A DNA stretch of 64,000 nucleotides from Pseudorasbora parva (GCF_024679245.1 NC_090176.1:17384293-17448292); one strand, 5' to 3'; positions 1-10,478 are shown, counted from the first letter of the stretch. Program-made: numbers and translations. Notes: generated from the sequence alone by a model not told the origin.

Positions 1-1170
1 GTTATATTAAAATGACTATTTCTTTTTTTAAGTATTTAAATAACCCTGGGGACTTTTGTTCCAAAAATTCAGTTTGTAAGAGATCATTCAGTGCAACAAG
101 ATTAAAAAGCCATTCTGAAATCATATTAAAAAAACAGATGTTTCTCAAACAGAAGGCTGCATTCTACAATCTCAGCTGCCACATCCTCACCGAAGGTCAT
201 CTCAATTTTAAGGGTCCTTGGAAGGCAACCTTGATTTTGCTTAATTCGGCCTGTTTTGTAGGATGTGTCAGATGTATCTTTCATGGCCTTATCACCCACA
301 ATCCTTTGTAAATTCATGAACATAAACTGACGAAAAATTAGTTAGTACTGAGCTTTTCTGAGATTATTATGAAATGTATGACAAAAATAATGTTTTCGGA
401 CATGAAAGCAAAGATGTTATCTTTTTTTTGCTGTAAATGAATCACTAACACTAAACTGCCAATAATTTTAGCTGCTGGGAGACTGCAGACGGCTGTCATT
501 CACTGTATTGCATTAATAAAAAGCAAGTTAATATAAAGATTTGTAGTACAAAGTATTTGTCCAAAATCAAGTTTTAATGGTATTTTCACTTTGTGACCGC
601 AGGAGTAGGCACGTGTGCGTGACGTAGCCATGCGTACTTAACTAGACCATCTCATTCTAGTATTTAATTGCTGAGGAGGACACTAGCCTACAAGCCTCTG
701 AAGAACTGGACTGGGAAGTACACAGTCTCAGTAGGGTACAGCCTTCCATTTAAGAAGCAAACATAGTCATTCGACCGTCAGTGACATCATCAAAAGCCAC
801 CACCTTTGTAGCGCCAAAGTCATGGCAAACCACCTGAGCACAAGAAATTGCGGTAGCTAGATGTAAACAAAGCACGGCGGACCGTACGGTGCTTAATGCT
901 CATTTACAATAACTTTTATCGCCAAAGGTGCTTACTCCTTGTTTATTTTAAGTAAACGGAGGAGAAAAACGTTGCAGAGAAGTAGGCAAGAAAACACCTT
1001 TTATTTTACGTTATTTGTGTATTTGGAAATGTATTTTGTATTAATTTAATAATCCGTTGGGGCTGCAATTGTTGTTTCGCGGCCTATGTGACGTCAGAGC
1101 TTGTAACTGGGAGTACATCGATCTAGTGTGAGTTCACGGGTTTGACGGCTGTTCCAGTGCACTTTCACTG
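1..1170. other. Non-genic AT-rich DNA
   Basis: No ORF here resembles a known protein and I see no splice-supported exon. Around 590-900 the base composition rises in GC and includes CGTGACGTAG-type motifs, which looks like an old DNA-transposon remnant rather than a gene. I can assign nothing further. Confidence 0.5.
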
Positions 1171-1178
1171 GTAGAAGG

Positions 1179-1517
1179 TAGGGCTGAGATAAAAAAAAAA
1201 TCAATTTAATTTAAAAATCGAGTTGGTAGGTCAAATCGATTCATATTTTCAAAAAATGATTTTTGAAAATATTTTGTTGCTAAAATACACTTGTTGCTAG
1301 ACCAACGCATCTGGTGATAGTGTATGTAAATATTAAATAGCAAAAAGACTATGGCTACGAATCCTGAGTGTCCTGCGTGTGTGTGTTTGTGTGAATGAAT
1401 GACGTGACAGTTTGCAATTATTTTGTTTTAAATGGGAGGCAAAAAAAAAAAAAACTCGCATCTGTAAAATTTTTTTTGAGTTTTTTTATTTAAAAAAAAA
1501 AAATTCGCCCAGCCCTA
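1179..1517. mobile_element. hAT-type MITE with 8-bp TSD
   Basis: A 339-bp element begins TAGGGCTG and ends CAGCCCTA, a perfect 8-bp terminal inverted match. The 8-bp sequence gtagaagg flanks both ends (1171-1178 and 1518-1525). An 8-bp duplication with short TIRs is the hAT signature. The interior is A/T homopolymer-rich and contains no transposase, so it is non-autonomous. The two TSD copies are identical, so the insertion is not very old. Confidence 0.85.
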
Positions 1518-1525
1518 GTAGAAGG

Positions 1526-2172
1526 TTGGAAAAACATGGGTTACGGGTAGCCTGGAATGCGGTAGTTATAAAACCATGTCATTCAGTGAAATGCCAAAAA
1601 ACACTTATATTGTTACTTTTTTTTATTGGGGGGGGGGGGGGGGGGTGTTGTGAATAACTGTGAGTAGCTTTACTGGTCAAGCTCACTGTTTGATATAGGT
1701 AGCCAGTCAAAGTAGAATTTTCGTCATTCAGGGTAATGTTTTTTTTGTCATCCATAACACTGAATGACAGTATCCAGGCCCTTAGCCAGCTAAGTAGAAG
1801 TTTTTATTTTTTTTATTTTAAACTTTACCTTTTTCAGTCCCATATCCTTTTTGTTTTTAATTATGAGGTTCAAATACTTCATTTTGGTGACTTTTTATTC
1901 ACTCATTTTATGTTGGATTGTGCTTGTCAGCCGGTTTCTCAACAGGCTATTTTTTGTGCATTAAAAAGCAAAACTGAGTAAAACCTTTCTCTATGGGGCG
2001 GACATTTTGGTCACCTGAGCAAAAACATTCTTTATATCAGAACTGTACAGCATATATGTAAACACACATATATTTAACTTTTAACTTTAATGTGCCATTT
2101 CTATTTTATTTAACCCCTGATGTAACTTAGTGATAGATTATATTATTACCCTCATAAAAAACACCCCATGAC
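1526..2172. other. Non-genic DNA with an 18-G run
   Basis: No coding sequence is supported. A homopolymer of 18 G residues lies at 1628-1645. The rest is AT-rich unique-looking sequence up to the target site of the downstream LINE. Confidence 0.5.
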
Positions 2173-2196
2173 ATGTATTAGGATAGGGGGGTTTTT

Positions 2197-2205
2197 CAAG
2201 ATGGC
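2197..2205 (+). promoter_or_regulatory. YY1-like site at +12 of the LINE
   Basis: CAAGATGGC starts 11 bases after the first base of the LINE (2186). This matches the YY1 core AAGATGGC and sits at nearly the position of the YY1 site that fixes the transcription start of human L1. Function is inferred from motif and position only. Confidence 0.5.
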
Positions 2206-2330
2206 TCCTTGACTACACGCGTTTTGTTGAGCTCCGCAATCCTAACCACTTAAACTAACTTTCCTAAATTTGCAAAGTTAATCTTGAAAGTAAACTAATC
2301 TTAATTTTACACTGATTCGCCAAAACCTCA

Positions 2331-3293
2331 ATGGGAGGCTCAGGAAAAAGGAAAAGTACTGGAAAGAAGGCTGAAAAACTCGGAAAGTCGGTACATGCCA
2401 ATATGGCTAGTAAAACTAGCAGCGGATCGCAGGAGACTGACTCATCTGTTAAAGCATCTTCGAGCGGCTTGTTTACAAGCAGTTTTCACGATTATCTCAA
2501 ACAGGACAAAGAGCCAGAAGAATTTATGCTGGCAGAGGAGGAATTCCCATCTCTCCCTGAAACTCCTTGTAAATCGCCAGTCCCCAAACAACGCAGGGTT
2601 GTTGATAAAGATACAACGATCATCCTCTCACAGATCTCGGACCTTTCTCGGCTGGTACAGGACAGATCAGACGCACTAGAGAAGTTGGTGGAAAGAAATT
2701 CAAGAGTTATAAATGAAATGAAAGAAGAAGTAGGTGTCAACACAAAACAAATCACCGAGTTAAAGGAAACGATTGAGTTTATCTGCACCGACGTCAACTC
2801 TATGAAAACTCGACTGAAACAAGCCGAGAAGCGTGCCGAGGAGCAAGAGAGACGTCTAACGTTGCTGGAGGGCTATTCCCGCAGATGGAGTTTAAGGATG
2901 CAAGGGCTTCCAGAGAAAAAGGAAGAGGATGTCCGTCGTGAGATCATCAAAATATGCCAGTGCCTCCTGCCGCATCATAAAGATAAAGTTCCTGACGTTG
3001 TGGACGTTGCACACCGTCTTGGTCGTAAAAAACCTGGTGGCAGCATTCCCAGAGGAATTATTTTTCAGTTCACATCACGATTCTTCAGGGATGCCGTGTG
3101 GCGTGCTGCGAAAGACGCAGATTTTCTGAAGAACAACCACCTGAGGATCACAGAGGACTTGTCCCCTGCCGATAGAGAAAGAAGGATGAAATTATGGCCA
3201 GCTGTAGAAAAAGCACGTAAGGAAAACAAGAGAGCTTTCTTCGTTGGAGGCCGTGCTTTTGTAGAAGGTGTGGAGATTTCTCCACCCACTTGA
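2331..3293 (+). CDS. LINE ORF1 protein (L1 ORF1p-like RNA-binding chaperone)
   Basis: A 320-residue ORF1 starting at the first good ATG of the LINE. The N-terminal 90 residues are Ser/Lys-rich and probably disordered. Residues about 95-180 are heptad-like and highly charged, predicting a trimerising coiled coil. Residues about 184-260 contain the RRM-like segment, with the characteristic RRWSLRMQGLPE and VAHRLGRK stretches. Residues about 262-318 form the C-terminal domain (DFLKNNHLRI, LWPAVEKARKENK). This is the Transposase_22 layout of L1 ORF1p, which binds LINE RNA and forms the cytoplasmic RNP with ORF2p. No frameshift or stop interrupts it. Its product would work in cis with ORF2 encoded 488 bp downstream. 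The family call is firm; activity is inferred. Confidence 0.93.
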   Translation: MGGSGKRKSTGKKAEKLGKSVHANMASKTSSGSQETDSSVKASSSGLFTSSFHDYLKQDKEPEEFMLAEEEFPSLPETPCKSPVPKQRRVVDKDTTIILSQISDLSRLVQDRSDALEKLVERNSRVINEMKEEVGVNTKQITELKETIEFICTDVNSMKTRLKQAEKRAEEQERRLTLLEGYSRRWSLRMQGLPEKKEEDVRREIIKICQCLLPHHKDKVPDVVDVAHRLGRKKPGGSIPRGIIFQFTSRFFRDAVWRAAKDADFLKNNHLRITEDLSPADRERRMKLWPAVEKARKENKRAFFVGGRAFVEGVEISPPT

Positions 3294-3781
3294 ACTACGA
3301 GGTATGCCCGACCGTTATTGGAACTGAAAGACGATATGTTTACAGCCTCTCTTAGTACAATTGTACGTTTCATTATTTTGTTTAAAGGCTTAACTGAGTC
3401 TGTGACTCCAGCCCAAATGTTTTTTTCTTTTTCTTTTCTGAATTTATAAAAGAGGTGACATTACAAACAACAACAACAAATTATTTGCAGTAAAAAGAAA
3501 GGTATTCTCATTTCCTTTTTTTTCTTTTCCCCCTCTTTTTTAGGGGTTGAAGAAGATATTTGATTTTATTGGTAAATGTTTAAAGGAGGAAGTGAGATAT
3601 ATATTTTTATTTTTTTTTAAAAAGGGAAAACAAAAAACGAATCTTTGCATTTAAAGGGATTGCTGTTCTCATCCTGGTACACACTTGTTGCAACAGTTTA
3701 AGATTTGCTATAACTTTTTATAGGAATCTTCTGGGTTAGATTGTGTTTTTAGATTTGTGTTTTCTGTAGGTTTTTTTGTTT

Positions 3782-6700
3782 ATGTCTTTGTCTATAGTTT
3801 CTCTTAATTGTAGAGGGTTACGTAACATTGTTAAGAGGAAAGCAATTTTTTTGTATTTGAAGCACCTTAATACAGACTTTTGTTTCTTACAAGAATGCCA
3901 TTCTGATATTCAAGATGTAAATTTTTGGAGGTCGCAATGGGGGGTTGATTTATGGTTATCCCATGGCACCACTCATTCTGCTGGAGTTTGTATACTGAAG
4001 AATCGATTTAAAGGAAAAATACTAAAATCTGACTGTGATACTTCTGGACACTACATTTTACTTGCCCTTGAAATTTTAAACGCAACCTGTATTATTATTA
4101 ATGTTTATGGTTTCAATTTACAAAGAGAAAATAAGACCTTCTTTGACAATTTAGGTGATCGTGTAACTCGCATGTTAGCCATATATCCTAACTCTTCTCT
4201 AATCTTTGGAGGTGATTTCAATGTCGTCCTGGACAGTAGGTTAGATAGATGGCCTCCTCAGGATGGAAATTCAAGTCCTGATTATGTAATTACGTTTTTG
4301 GATAAATTCTCTTTAATTGATACATGGAGAAAATCTCACCCATCACAACAATGCTTTACATGGAGCAATAATTCTTTATCTAGTCAGTCCAGGATTGATT
4401 TTTGGCTTACATCTAAGGATTTGGATAATATTGTTACTGATATAATACCATCCCCATTCTCGGACCACAAGGCTATTTCAATTAGTATTCCTTTTAGACC
4501 TTCCGCAAATCGGATTAAAAAGTCTGGGTACTGGAAATTAAATAATTCAGTACTTCAACATAATGGAATAATCACTGATGTGGAAAAAATAATCCTAACT
4601 TACTGGAATAAAGCTAAAGTTGAAAAAAAATATTGTAGCAATTGGGAACTTTGTAAATTTGAAATAGGAATTTTCTTTAGGAAATATTGTAGTGAGTTGG
4701 CAAAAAAGAGGAAAATAGAAGAGGATAAAACTCTGTTCAAAATATCTAATTTGTTATTCAAACGTGTAGAAGATTTATCAGAACTCGATAAAGCAGAGTT
4801 TACTGTGCAGAAACTTAAACTAGAGGAAATTTACAAACAAAAGGCAGAAGGAGCTTTCATAAGATCTCGAAGGAAATGGCTTGAAGAGGGGGAAAAGAGC
4901 TCTGCTTACTTTTTTAGACTTGAGAGGCAACAAGCAAAAAATAATTATATTGAAAAATTGAGGATTAATGGTAATATTGTGGAGGACCCTAAAATTATTG
5001 CAGATTTTTGCTCTGAGTTTTATAGTAATTTATATGCATCTAATTTTTGTCAACAATCTACATCTGAGTTTTTTGAGTCCCTACATAATATGAAAACGAT
5101 TAGTATTGAAGAATTCAACTCATGTGAAGCCCCAATTAGTTTACAAGAAGTTACTGAGGCCATTAATTCTTTGAAAAATAATAAATCCCCTGGAACAGAC
5201 GGCTTAACTGCTGAATTTTATAAAGCATTTAGCAAGAGTTTAGCTCCTTTCTTATTTGAAGTATTTACAGAGAGCATAGAAAGAGCCTCACTTCCTCCGA
5301 CTTTGTGTCAAGGACTTATAACTTTAATCTCAAAACCAAATAAAGACCCCTTATTAATTGATAGTTGGCGGCCAATTACATTGTTAAATAACGATTATAA
5401 AATAATTGCTCTGATTTTATCAAAAAGACTAAAATGTGTTTTGAATAACTTAATTGATGAATGCCAATCTGGCTTTCTGCAAAAAAGACATATTTTTAAT
5501 AACATACGACTAGTTTTAGACATTTTAGATTATTCTGACTTTTTTCCCAATGATAATTTTATTCTCTTCTTAGATTATTATAAAGCGTTTGATTCCCTGG
5601 AGCATGAATTTCTGTTACAGACTCTTCGTAAAGTGGGATTGGGTGACTTCTTTTGTAGATCAATTAAAATGCTTTATACCAATTGCAATAGCTCTATCAA
5701 ACTCAGCAGTGGGACCTCTCCTAGATTTTCTCTAAATCGGGGAGTCAGGCAAGGATGCCCAATCTCCCCGTATTTGTTTCTAATAGCCACAGAACTTCTA
5801 AATTTGTATATCAGAGAAAGCTCTTTAAAAGGAATAACTGTTAATGGGACTGAAGTGATAGTAAGTCAATTAGCGGACGATACTGTTTTATTTTTAAAAA
5901 ACGCCTCTCAGGTTGCTGTAGCATTAGAGACTCTTGAGCCCTTTTCTAAAGCCTCAGGCCTTCGACTTAACATCAACAAATGTGAGTTACTTCCAGTTGG
6001 TAATTGCCTAGAATCTTTAATTTGTAATATCCCTGTAAAAGAGAGTGTTACTTACTTAGGAATTAAAATAATAAAAGACGATAAAATTAGATGCTCCTCC
6101 AATTTTCTTCCAATCATTGAGAAGACACGTAAGGTGCTTAATCATTGGTTACAGCGAGATCTATCACTCAAAGGCAGAACTCTGCTCACGAAAGCGGAAG
6201 GCATCTCTCGATTATCATATGCTGCTCAATCAATGTCTGTTGACAAACATACTTGTAAATTAATTGACAGCATGTTGATAAAATTTTTGTGGAAAAACAA
6301 AATCCACTATATTAAGAAATCCGTAATTCTGAATTCATATAATAAAGGTGGTCTGAATTTTATCGATTTTGGCTCTCTAAACGGTAACTTTAAAATTAAT
6401 TGGCTAAGACATTATCTACAAAATCCTTCATCTATTTGGAATATAATTCCTCGGTTTATTTTCTCAAAGTTGGGTGGGTTAGAATTTCTTTTAATGTGTA
6501 ATTATAAAATAGAAAAAATTCCAATTAAACTCTCTAAATTTTACCAGCAAGTACTTGCTACCTGGAGACTTATTTATAAACACAATTTTTCCCCTCAGAG
6601 TTTTCTCATCTGGAATAATGGCAACATTTTACATAGAAATAAAACTTTATTTTTTCACAATTGGTTTAGTAACGGGTTGTTATTAGTGAATCAGTTATTT

Positions 6701-7531
6701 AATACTGATGGAACTTTGCTTACGTTTGAAGACTTTGTCTCAAGATATAATATACCTGTTACTTTAAAAGAATTCATGATGCTTACTAAAGCCATACCTT
6801 CAGGTGTACATATGCTGTTCAAAAGCGGTATGTGTACATCAACTCTCTCTGTCTGTCCTCCTGGACCTGAACATACCTCAGTCGGCTCTATTTGTTTCTC
6901 TGGGTTAAAACCGAATAACCATAAGATTAGATCCTTGTTTCTTAAAGAAAATATTTCTACTCCGCCTGCCATTTTTTACTGGAACAATATATTTAACAAT
7001 ATAGACTGGTCTCAAGTTTGGTCACTACCTCAAAAGTTTCTCCTCACTAATAAAGTAAAGGAAATATCATTTAAATTAATTCATAGGGTTTACCCTACAA
7101 AAGAATTCATACAAAAATTTAAAATTGATATCGATTTAAAATGCTCTTTTTGTGAAGGCTACACAGAAACAATTTCTCATTTGTTTTGGTCTTGTCAATA
7201 TACTCAGGATTTTTGGAATAATGTGAAGGCCTTCATTGTTGATAACCTTTTAAAAACATTTTCTTTATCTTATAAACAGGTGATTTTTGGTTATTATATT
7301 AAAGAACACTCTTTAAAGGATGTAAACTTTATTATACATTTTATTTTATTTTTATGTAAATTTCACATTCATAGATGCAAGTTTACAAAGGGTAAACCTC
7401 TTTTCATAGTCTTTGAAAAAGAAATTAAAATGTATATAGATGTGATGTCAAAATCTAAAAATAGTAAAGCAGTTAAAACAATTAATATATGCTCCTCCTT
7501 GAACATTTTCACAGAAAGGGAAAGTATTTAG
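3782..7531 (+). CDS. LINE ORF2 protein (APE endonuclease and reverse transcriptase)
   Basis: Numbering is from the ATG at 3782; the frame is open slightly upstream but only with non-ATG codons, so 1,249 residues is the best call. The APE-type endonuclease occupies about 1-235: N9 (LNCRG), E38 (FLQE), D145/N147 (GGDFN), D206 (SRIDFW), D228/H229 (SDH). The reverse transcriptase lies at about 505-770, with FLDYYKAFDS (D598) and QLADDTVLF (D699, D700), giving an LADD catalytic box instead of FADD. A C-terminal CCHC knuckle is present (C1121, C1124, H1133, C1138). The protein nicks target DNA and performs target-primed reverse transcription. All catalytic residues I can check are present, so the copy may be active. 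Confidence 0.95.
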   Translation: MSLSIVSLNCRGLRNIVKRKAIFLYLKHLNTDFCFLQECHSDIQDVNFWRSQWGVDLWLSHGTTHSAGVCILKNRFKGKILKSDCDTSGHYILLALEILNATCIIINVYGFNLQRENKTFFDNLGDRVTRMLAIYPNSSLIFGGDFNVVLDSRLDRWPPQDGNSSPDYVITFLDKFSLIDTWRKSHPSQQCFTWSNNSLSSQSRIDFWLTSKDLDNIVTDIIPSPFSDHKAISISIPFRPSANRIKKSGYWKLNNSVLQHNGIITDVEKIILTYWNKAKVEKKYCSNWELCKFEIGIFFRKYCSELAKKRKIEEDKTLFKISNLLFKRVEDLSELDKAEFTVQKLKLEEIYKQKAEGAFIRSRRKWLEEGEKSSAYFFRLERQQAKNNYIEKLRINGNIVEDPKIIADFCSEFYSNLYASNFCQQSTSEFFESLHNMKTISIEEFNSCEAPISLQEVTEAINSLKNNKSPGTDGLTAEFYKAFSKSLAPFLFEVFTESIERASLPPTLCQGLITLISKPNKDPLLIDSWRPITLLNNDYKIIALILSKRLKCVLNNLIDECQSGFLQKRHIFNNIRLVLDILDYSDFFPNDNFILFLDYYKAFDSLEHEFLLQTLRKVGLGDFFCRSIKMLYTNCNSSIKLSSGTSPRFSLNRGVRQGCPISPYLFLIATELLNLYIRESSLKGITVNGTEVIVSQLADDTVLFLKNASQVAVALETLEPFSKASGLRLNINKCELLPVGNCLESLICNIPVKESVTYLGIKIIKDDKIRCSSNFLPIIEKTRKVLNHWLQRDLSLKGRTLLTKAEGISRLSYAAQSMSVDKHTCKLIDSMLIKFLWKNKIHYIKKSVILNSYNKGGLNFIDFGSLNGNFKINWLRHYLQNPSSIWNIIPRFIFSKLGGLEFLLMCNYKIEKIPIKLSKFYQQVLATWRLIYKHNFSPQSFLIWNNGNILHRNKTLFFHNWFSNGLLLVNQLFNTDGTLLTFEDFVSRYNIPVTLKEFMMLTKAIPSGVHMLFKSGMCTSTLSVCPPGPEHTSVGSICFSGLKPNNHKIRSLFLKENISTPPAIFYWNNIFNNIDWSQVWSLPQKFLLTNKVKEISFKLIHRVYPTKEFIQKFKIDIDLKCSFCEGYTETISHLFWSCQYTQDFWNNVKAFIVDNLLKTFSLSYKQVIFGYYIKEHSLKDVNFIIHFILFLCKFHIHRCKFTKGKPLFIVFEKEIKMYIDVMSKSKNSKAVKTINICSSLNIFTERESI

Positions 7532-7754
7532 TGGTGCTTACATGCAGAATATATTCTCAATCTTATCATTGAATTATAATACAAATGCAATGATATGTAT
7601 AATATATATATGTAAACTAATGATTATGTACCCTCTCTTGTTTTTTTGTTTTTGTTTTTGTTTTTAATATGTTTTTTTGTTCTTTTATGTTGAGGCATGT
7701 GAAATGTGTCTTGTTATACAATGATATGGACCTTTGTACATGCTTTTTGTTGAC

Positions 7755-7760
7755 AATAAA
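7755..7760 (+). terminator. LINE polyadenylation signal
   Basis: AATAAA lies just before the genomic poly(A) tail of the LINE and about 225 bp after the ORF2 stop. It fits the expected 3' end of the LINE transcript. Confidence 0.7.
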
Positions 7761-7829
7761 GCATTAAAAAAAAAAAAAAAAATGTATTAGGATACAGCAA
7801 CGGTTGGAGTTAAAAATCTTCATTTGTGT

Positions 7830-8003
7830 CATAAACAGAAACTGGATAAAATGTAGGTACAATCATATGATGAAATGCTGTATAAATTATCCACATGTTC
7901 ATAGATATGTTAATTATTTCCTGTGCTGTGTTTTTGTTTTAATATGTTTTTGTTTGTAATAGGCCTAATTAACATGTTTAATAAAAAGAATTAAAAAAAA
8001 AAG
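7830..8003 (+). mobile_element. 174-bp LINE-mobilised insertion with 14-bp TSD
   Basis: A short sequence with an A-rich 3' end (AATAAA-like at 7980-7985, then poly(A) to about 8002) is flanked by the 14-bp repeat atcttcatttgtgt at 7816-7829 and 8004-8017. The TSD length and tail are those of target-primed reverse transcription. The body has no coding sequence, so it is a severely 5'-truncated LINE or other retroposed RNA. It sits only 35 bp past the TSD of the full-length LINE, and both appear to have entered an older TTAA-type MITE whose end (TTTTTGGGTGAACTA) lies near 8090-8105. Confidence 0.75.
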
Positions 8004-8017
8004 ATCTTCATTTGTGT

Positions 8018-10189
8018 TCTACTGAAGAAACTAACACACCTACATCTCGGATGCCCTGGGAGTAGTAAACAGATAAACATACAATTTTCATTTTTGGGTG
8101 AACTATAATACATTTTTATTGGACATTTTTATTGGGTGTCTTCTGTAAATCATGGTAAAAAATGTATGATAGTCATTATTTTTTCCTCAGAAAAATAAGA
8201 TATAAAATTAAACAGGACATAGGCTACGACTTTACATTTAGTTATTTTCCTGTACAACACCTTTATAGATTTATTATTTTATGCTAGAAACCTCTTGTCT
8301 TTAACCCATAGCCTATAGACATCAACAACAAAGAGACTGCCGACGTGATAAAAACGTCATGTTAACGCGGTTAAAATCCGTCCACAACCTTAAGAGGATA
8401 TATTTAGCCAAAGACATACTCACCATCTATCAGGCAGATGAAGAAGGTAGGAAAAAGCAACGTCACTGAAACTAACGTTATATTCCAACAAAGGCAATGA
8501 AGCATCGTTGCCAGCCACCCCAACTACAACAAAAGCATTCGTGGATACGATTGGATAATTCAATCTTCACCCGATCATACTTGAACAGCATGCTGGGTTT
8601 GCTTTTACGTAATTCATTTCAACAGCCTACATCGACTAAGAAATACGAATTTTGCTTGTACAGAAAAGACTAGCTTCGCCATGGTTTTTTGGTTCCGAAC
8701 ATGGCAAGCCGTTTTAGCATAAAATACACCCAGAGCCGAACAGCCCTATCCACAACTTTCCCGAACTCTGACCTTTCCCATGATCGCTATGGCAACGTAG
8801 AACAAGCCGGTAACGAACTTCCGGTTTACGTTAGTTAGGCTTGGCTGTTCCTATGAACCACACGAGAGTTACCTTCCGTCCATGCGCCTGTAAATCGATT
8901 TTATTTTATTATAAATAAAGGTTTATTTGTTTCTAGTTATTTATTTTGTTCACCCGCATCCACATTCACCCATTATCCTGCGCCGCACTCAGTTGTGCTG
9001 GGTCCCGCGGGAGTGCAGGTCTATATTTGGATAGTAACGTTAGGTTGTTAGGGCGGTCTTGCTACACATTAAATCTGTAAATTATTGAAAACAATAAACA
9101 TACCCCTTGCAAAAAATTATACAGTTTTACTGCCGTATTTTAAATAGTTTAAACTAATATATAAACTCAATAATTACATTTACACAAATTAAATGTACAT
9201 TTTTATTACAATGCACTTAAATTAGTTGAAGTTCATGCATCTATTTTCATGTTGATTAAAAAAAGTCTACTGACAATGTCTGACATTAACATTTCAACCA
9301 TTACAAATATTAAAATACAAATATTACTTCTACATCACAATTCTTGAGTTTATTTGAAGCTCGTTGGGCATTGAATGGAGTGCGTAGGGTGCTAGGCAAC
9401 ATGTCAAACGGGTCCGTTTATGTTGCATGGTTTATGGAAGCAAGGTTTCGGAGGTGTGAGACCCAGGCGCTCAGCGCTCATTAACCCCGGCGAGAGCAGT
9501 CTTAACTCGGCTCATCCTTCTGAGGACTGCCGCTGCCTGGCAGAAGCCCCTCCCATGACGCAAATTCGCGTCTGTTAGTGAATGAAGCGAATGGATTCAA
9601 AATGTTTACGCGTCCAAATTTGCGCGAATTGCACTATTTATTCACGTCACTCGCGTCTGGTGTGAACGCAGCATAACTGTTATGTGTGCTAAACCGGAAC
9701 TGAGATACCGTCAACCGGAAGTATCGAGTGTCATGGCGACGCCCATAAGACTTGCAGGAAAGTTGTGGATACGCTCTCTCAAAGTACACCTGGCTGCAGC
9801 CTGCAGATCGAGGCGGGGCTGCACGTGTCGCCCCGCCCACAACTCTTCTCATTGGTTAGGGCCAAAGTATGACATCGATTGAGGCGGGGTTGCACCTGGA
9901 GCGGGACTGCACGACTCGTCCAGCCCGCAACTCTTCTCATTGGTTAGTGGCGTCAAGTCTGATGACGACGTTACGGCAAACAGGAAATGCGGTTAATAAC
10001 AATGTCCTGAGGCAGTATATGTTCAAGACAGCATGTATTTAGGAGACATTGATGTTCTGAAACACAGTTGTATTAATAAACATATTAGGGATATTATAAC
10101 AGGTGAAACAGCTACTCATAAAAATGTATTGTGGAACAGTGTATTTGTACATGGTTTGTATAACAACATGCCAAGACAAATAGTTCATT

Positions 10190-10190
<1 letters not shown>
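8018..10190. other. Non-coding DNA; promoter-like blocks but no gene
   Basis: No coding sequence is supported. Around 8650-8900 there is a CpG-containing block with an ETS-type ACTTCCGG and a GCTATGGCAAC motif. On the minus strand a strong splice-donor match, ATG then GTGAGTATG, lies near 8415-8430. About 9545-9675 resembles an old DNA-transposon end (GTGTGAACGCAGCAT). A short imperfect tandem duplication lies at 9810-9947. The interval ends in unassigned AT-rich sequence. Confidence 0.4.
9810..9947. repeat. Imperfect two-copy duplication with CCAAT-type boxes
   Basis: The block gaggcggggYtgcac occurs at 9810-9824 and 9881-9895. The 20-bp block caactcttctcattggttag occurs at 9840-9859 and 9928-9947. 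Both copies of the second block contain ATTGG, an inverted CCAAT box, and the first block is GC-box-like. The two block spacings differ (71 and 88 bp), so this is an imperfect tandem repeat. Confidence 0.7.

Positions 10191-10221
<31 letters not shown>
10191..10221. repeat. (CA)n microsatellite
   Basis: An uninterrupted CA dinucleotide array. Its 5' flank from 10150 (catggtttgtataacaacat and the following 20 bases) is repeated exactly before the longer CA array at 12275. Confidence 0.95.
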
Positions 10222-10223
<2 letters not shown>

Positions 10224-10362
10224 CTTCTCTATAATTCAATTCAAGAAGCTTTTGGCATGACAAAAAAATACATCTTGTATTGCCAAGGCATTGAAACGTG
10301 TGTAATGTATTGCGTCTGAACTCAGTGTGTTTCTCTACTGTCCACCACAGTGACCCTCAGCT

Positions 10363-10478
<116 letters not shown>

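Larger units (their letters stand above)
2186..7781 (+). mobile_element. Full-length L1/Tx1-type LINE with perfect TSD
   Basis: A complete non-LTR retrotransposon of about 5.6 kb. It is bounded by a 13-bp direct repeat, atgtattaggata, at 2173-2185 and 7782-7794. It starts with a run of G, has a 145-bp 5' UTR, ORF1 (2331-3293), a 488-bp inter-ORF gap, ORF2 (3782-7531), an about 235-bp 3' UTR with AATAAA, and a poly(A) tail ending at 7781. Both ORFs are uninterrupted and the TSD is perfect, so this is a young, potentially competent copy. The two-ORF layout, ORF1 coiled coil plus RRM-like region, and APE endonuclease plus RT plus C-terminal CCHC knuckle place it in the L1 superclade. L1 versus Tx1 clade needs an RT tree. 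Confidence 0.95.

Noticed and set aside
8790..8805. X-box (RFX) site near 8795
   Set aside because: Only one half-site fits; the other half matches about four of six positions.
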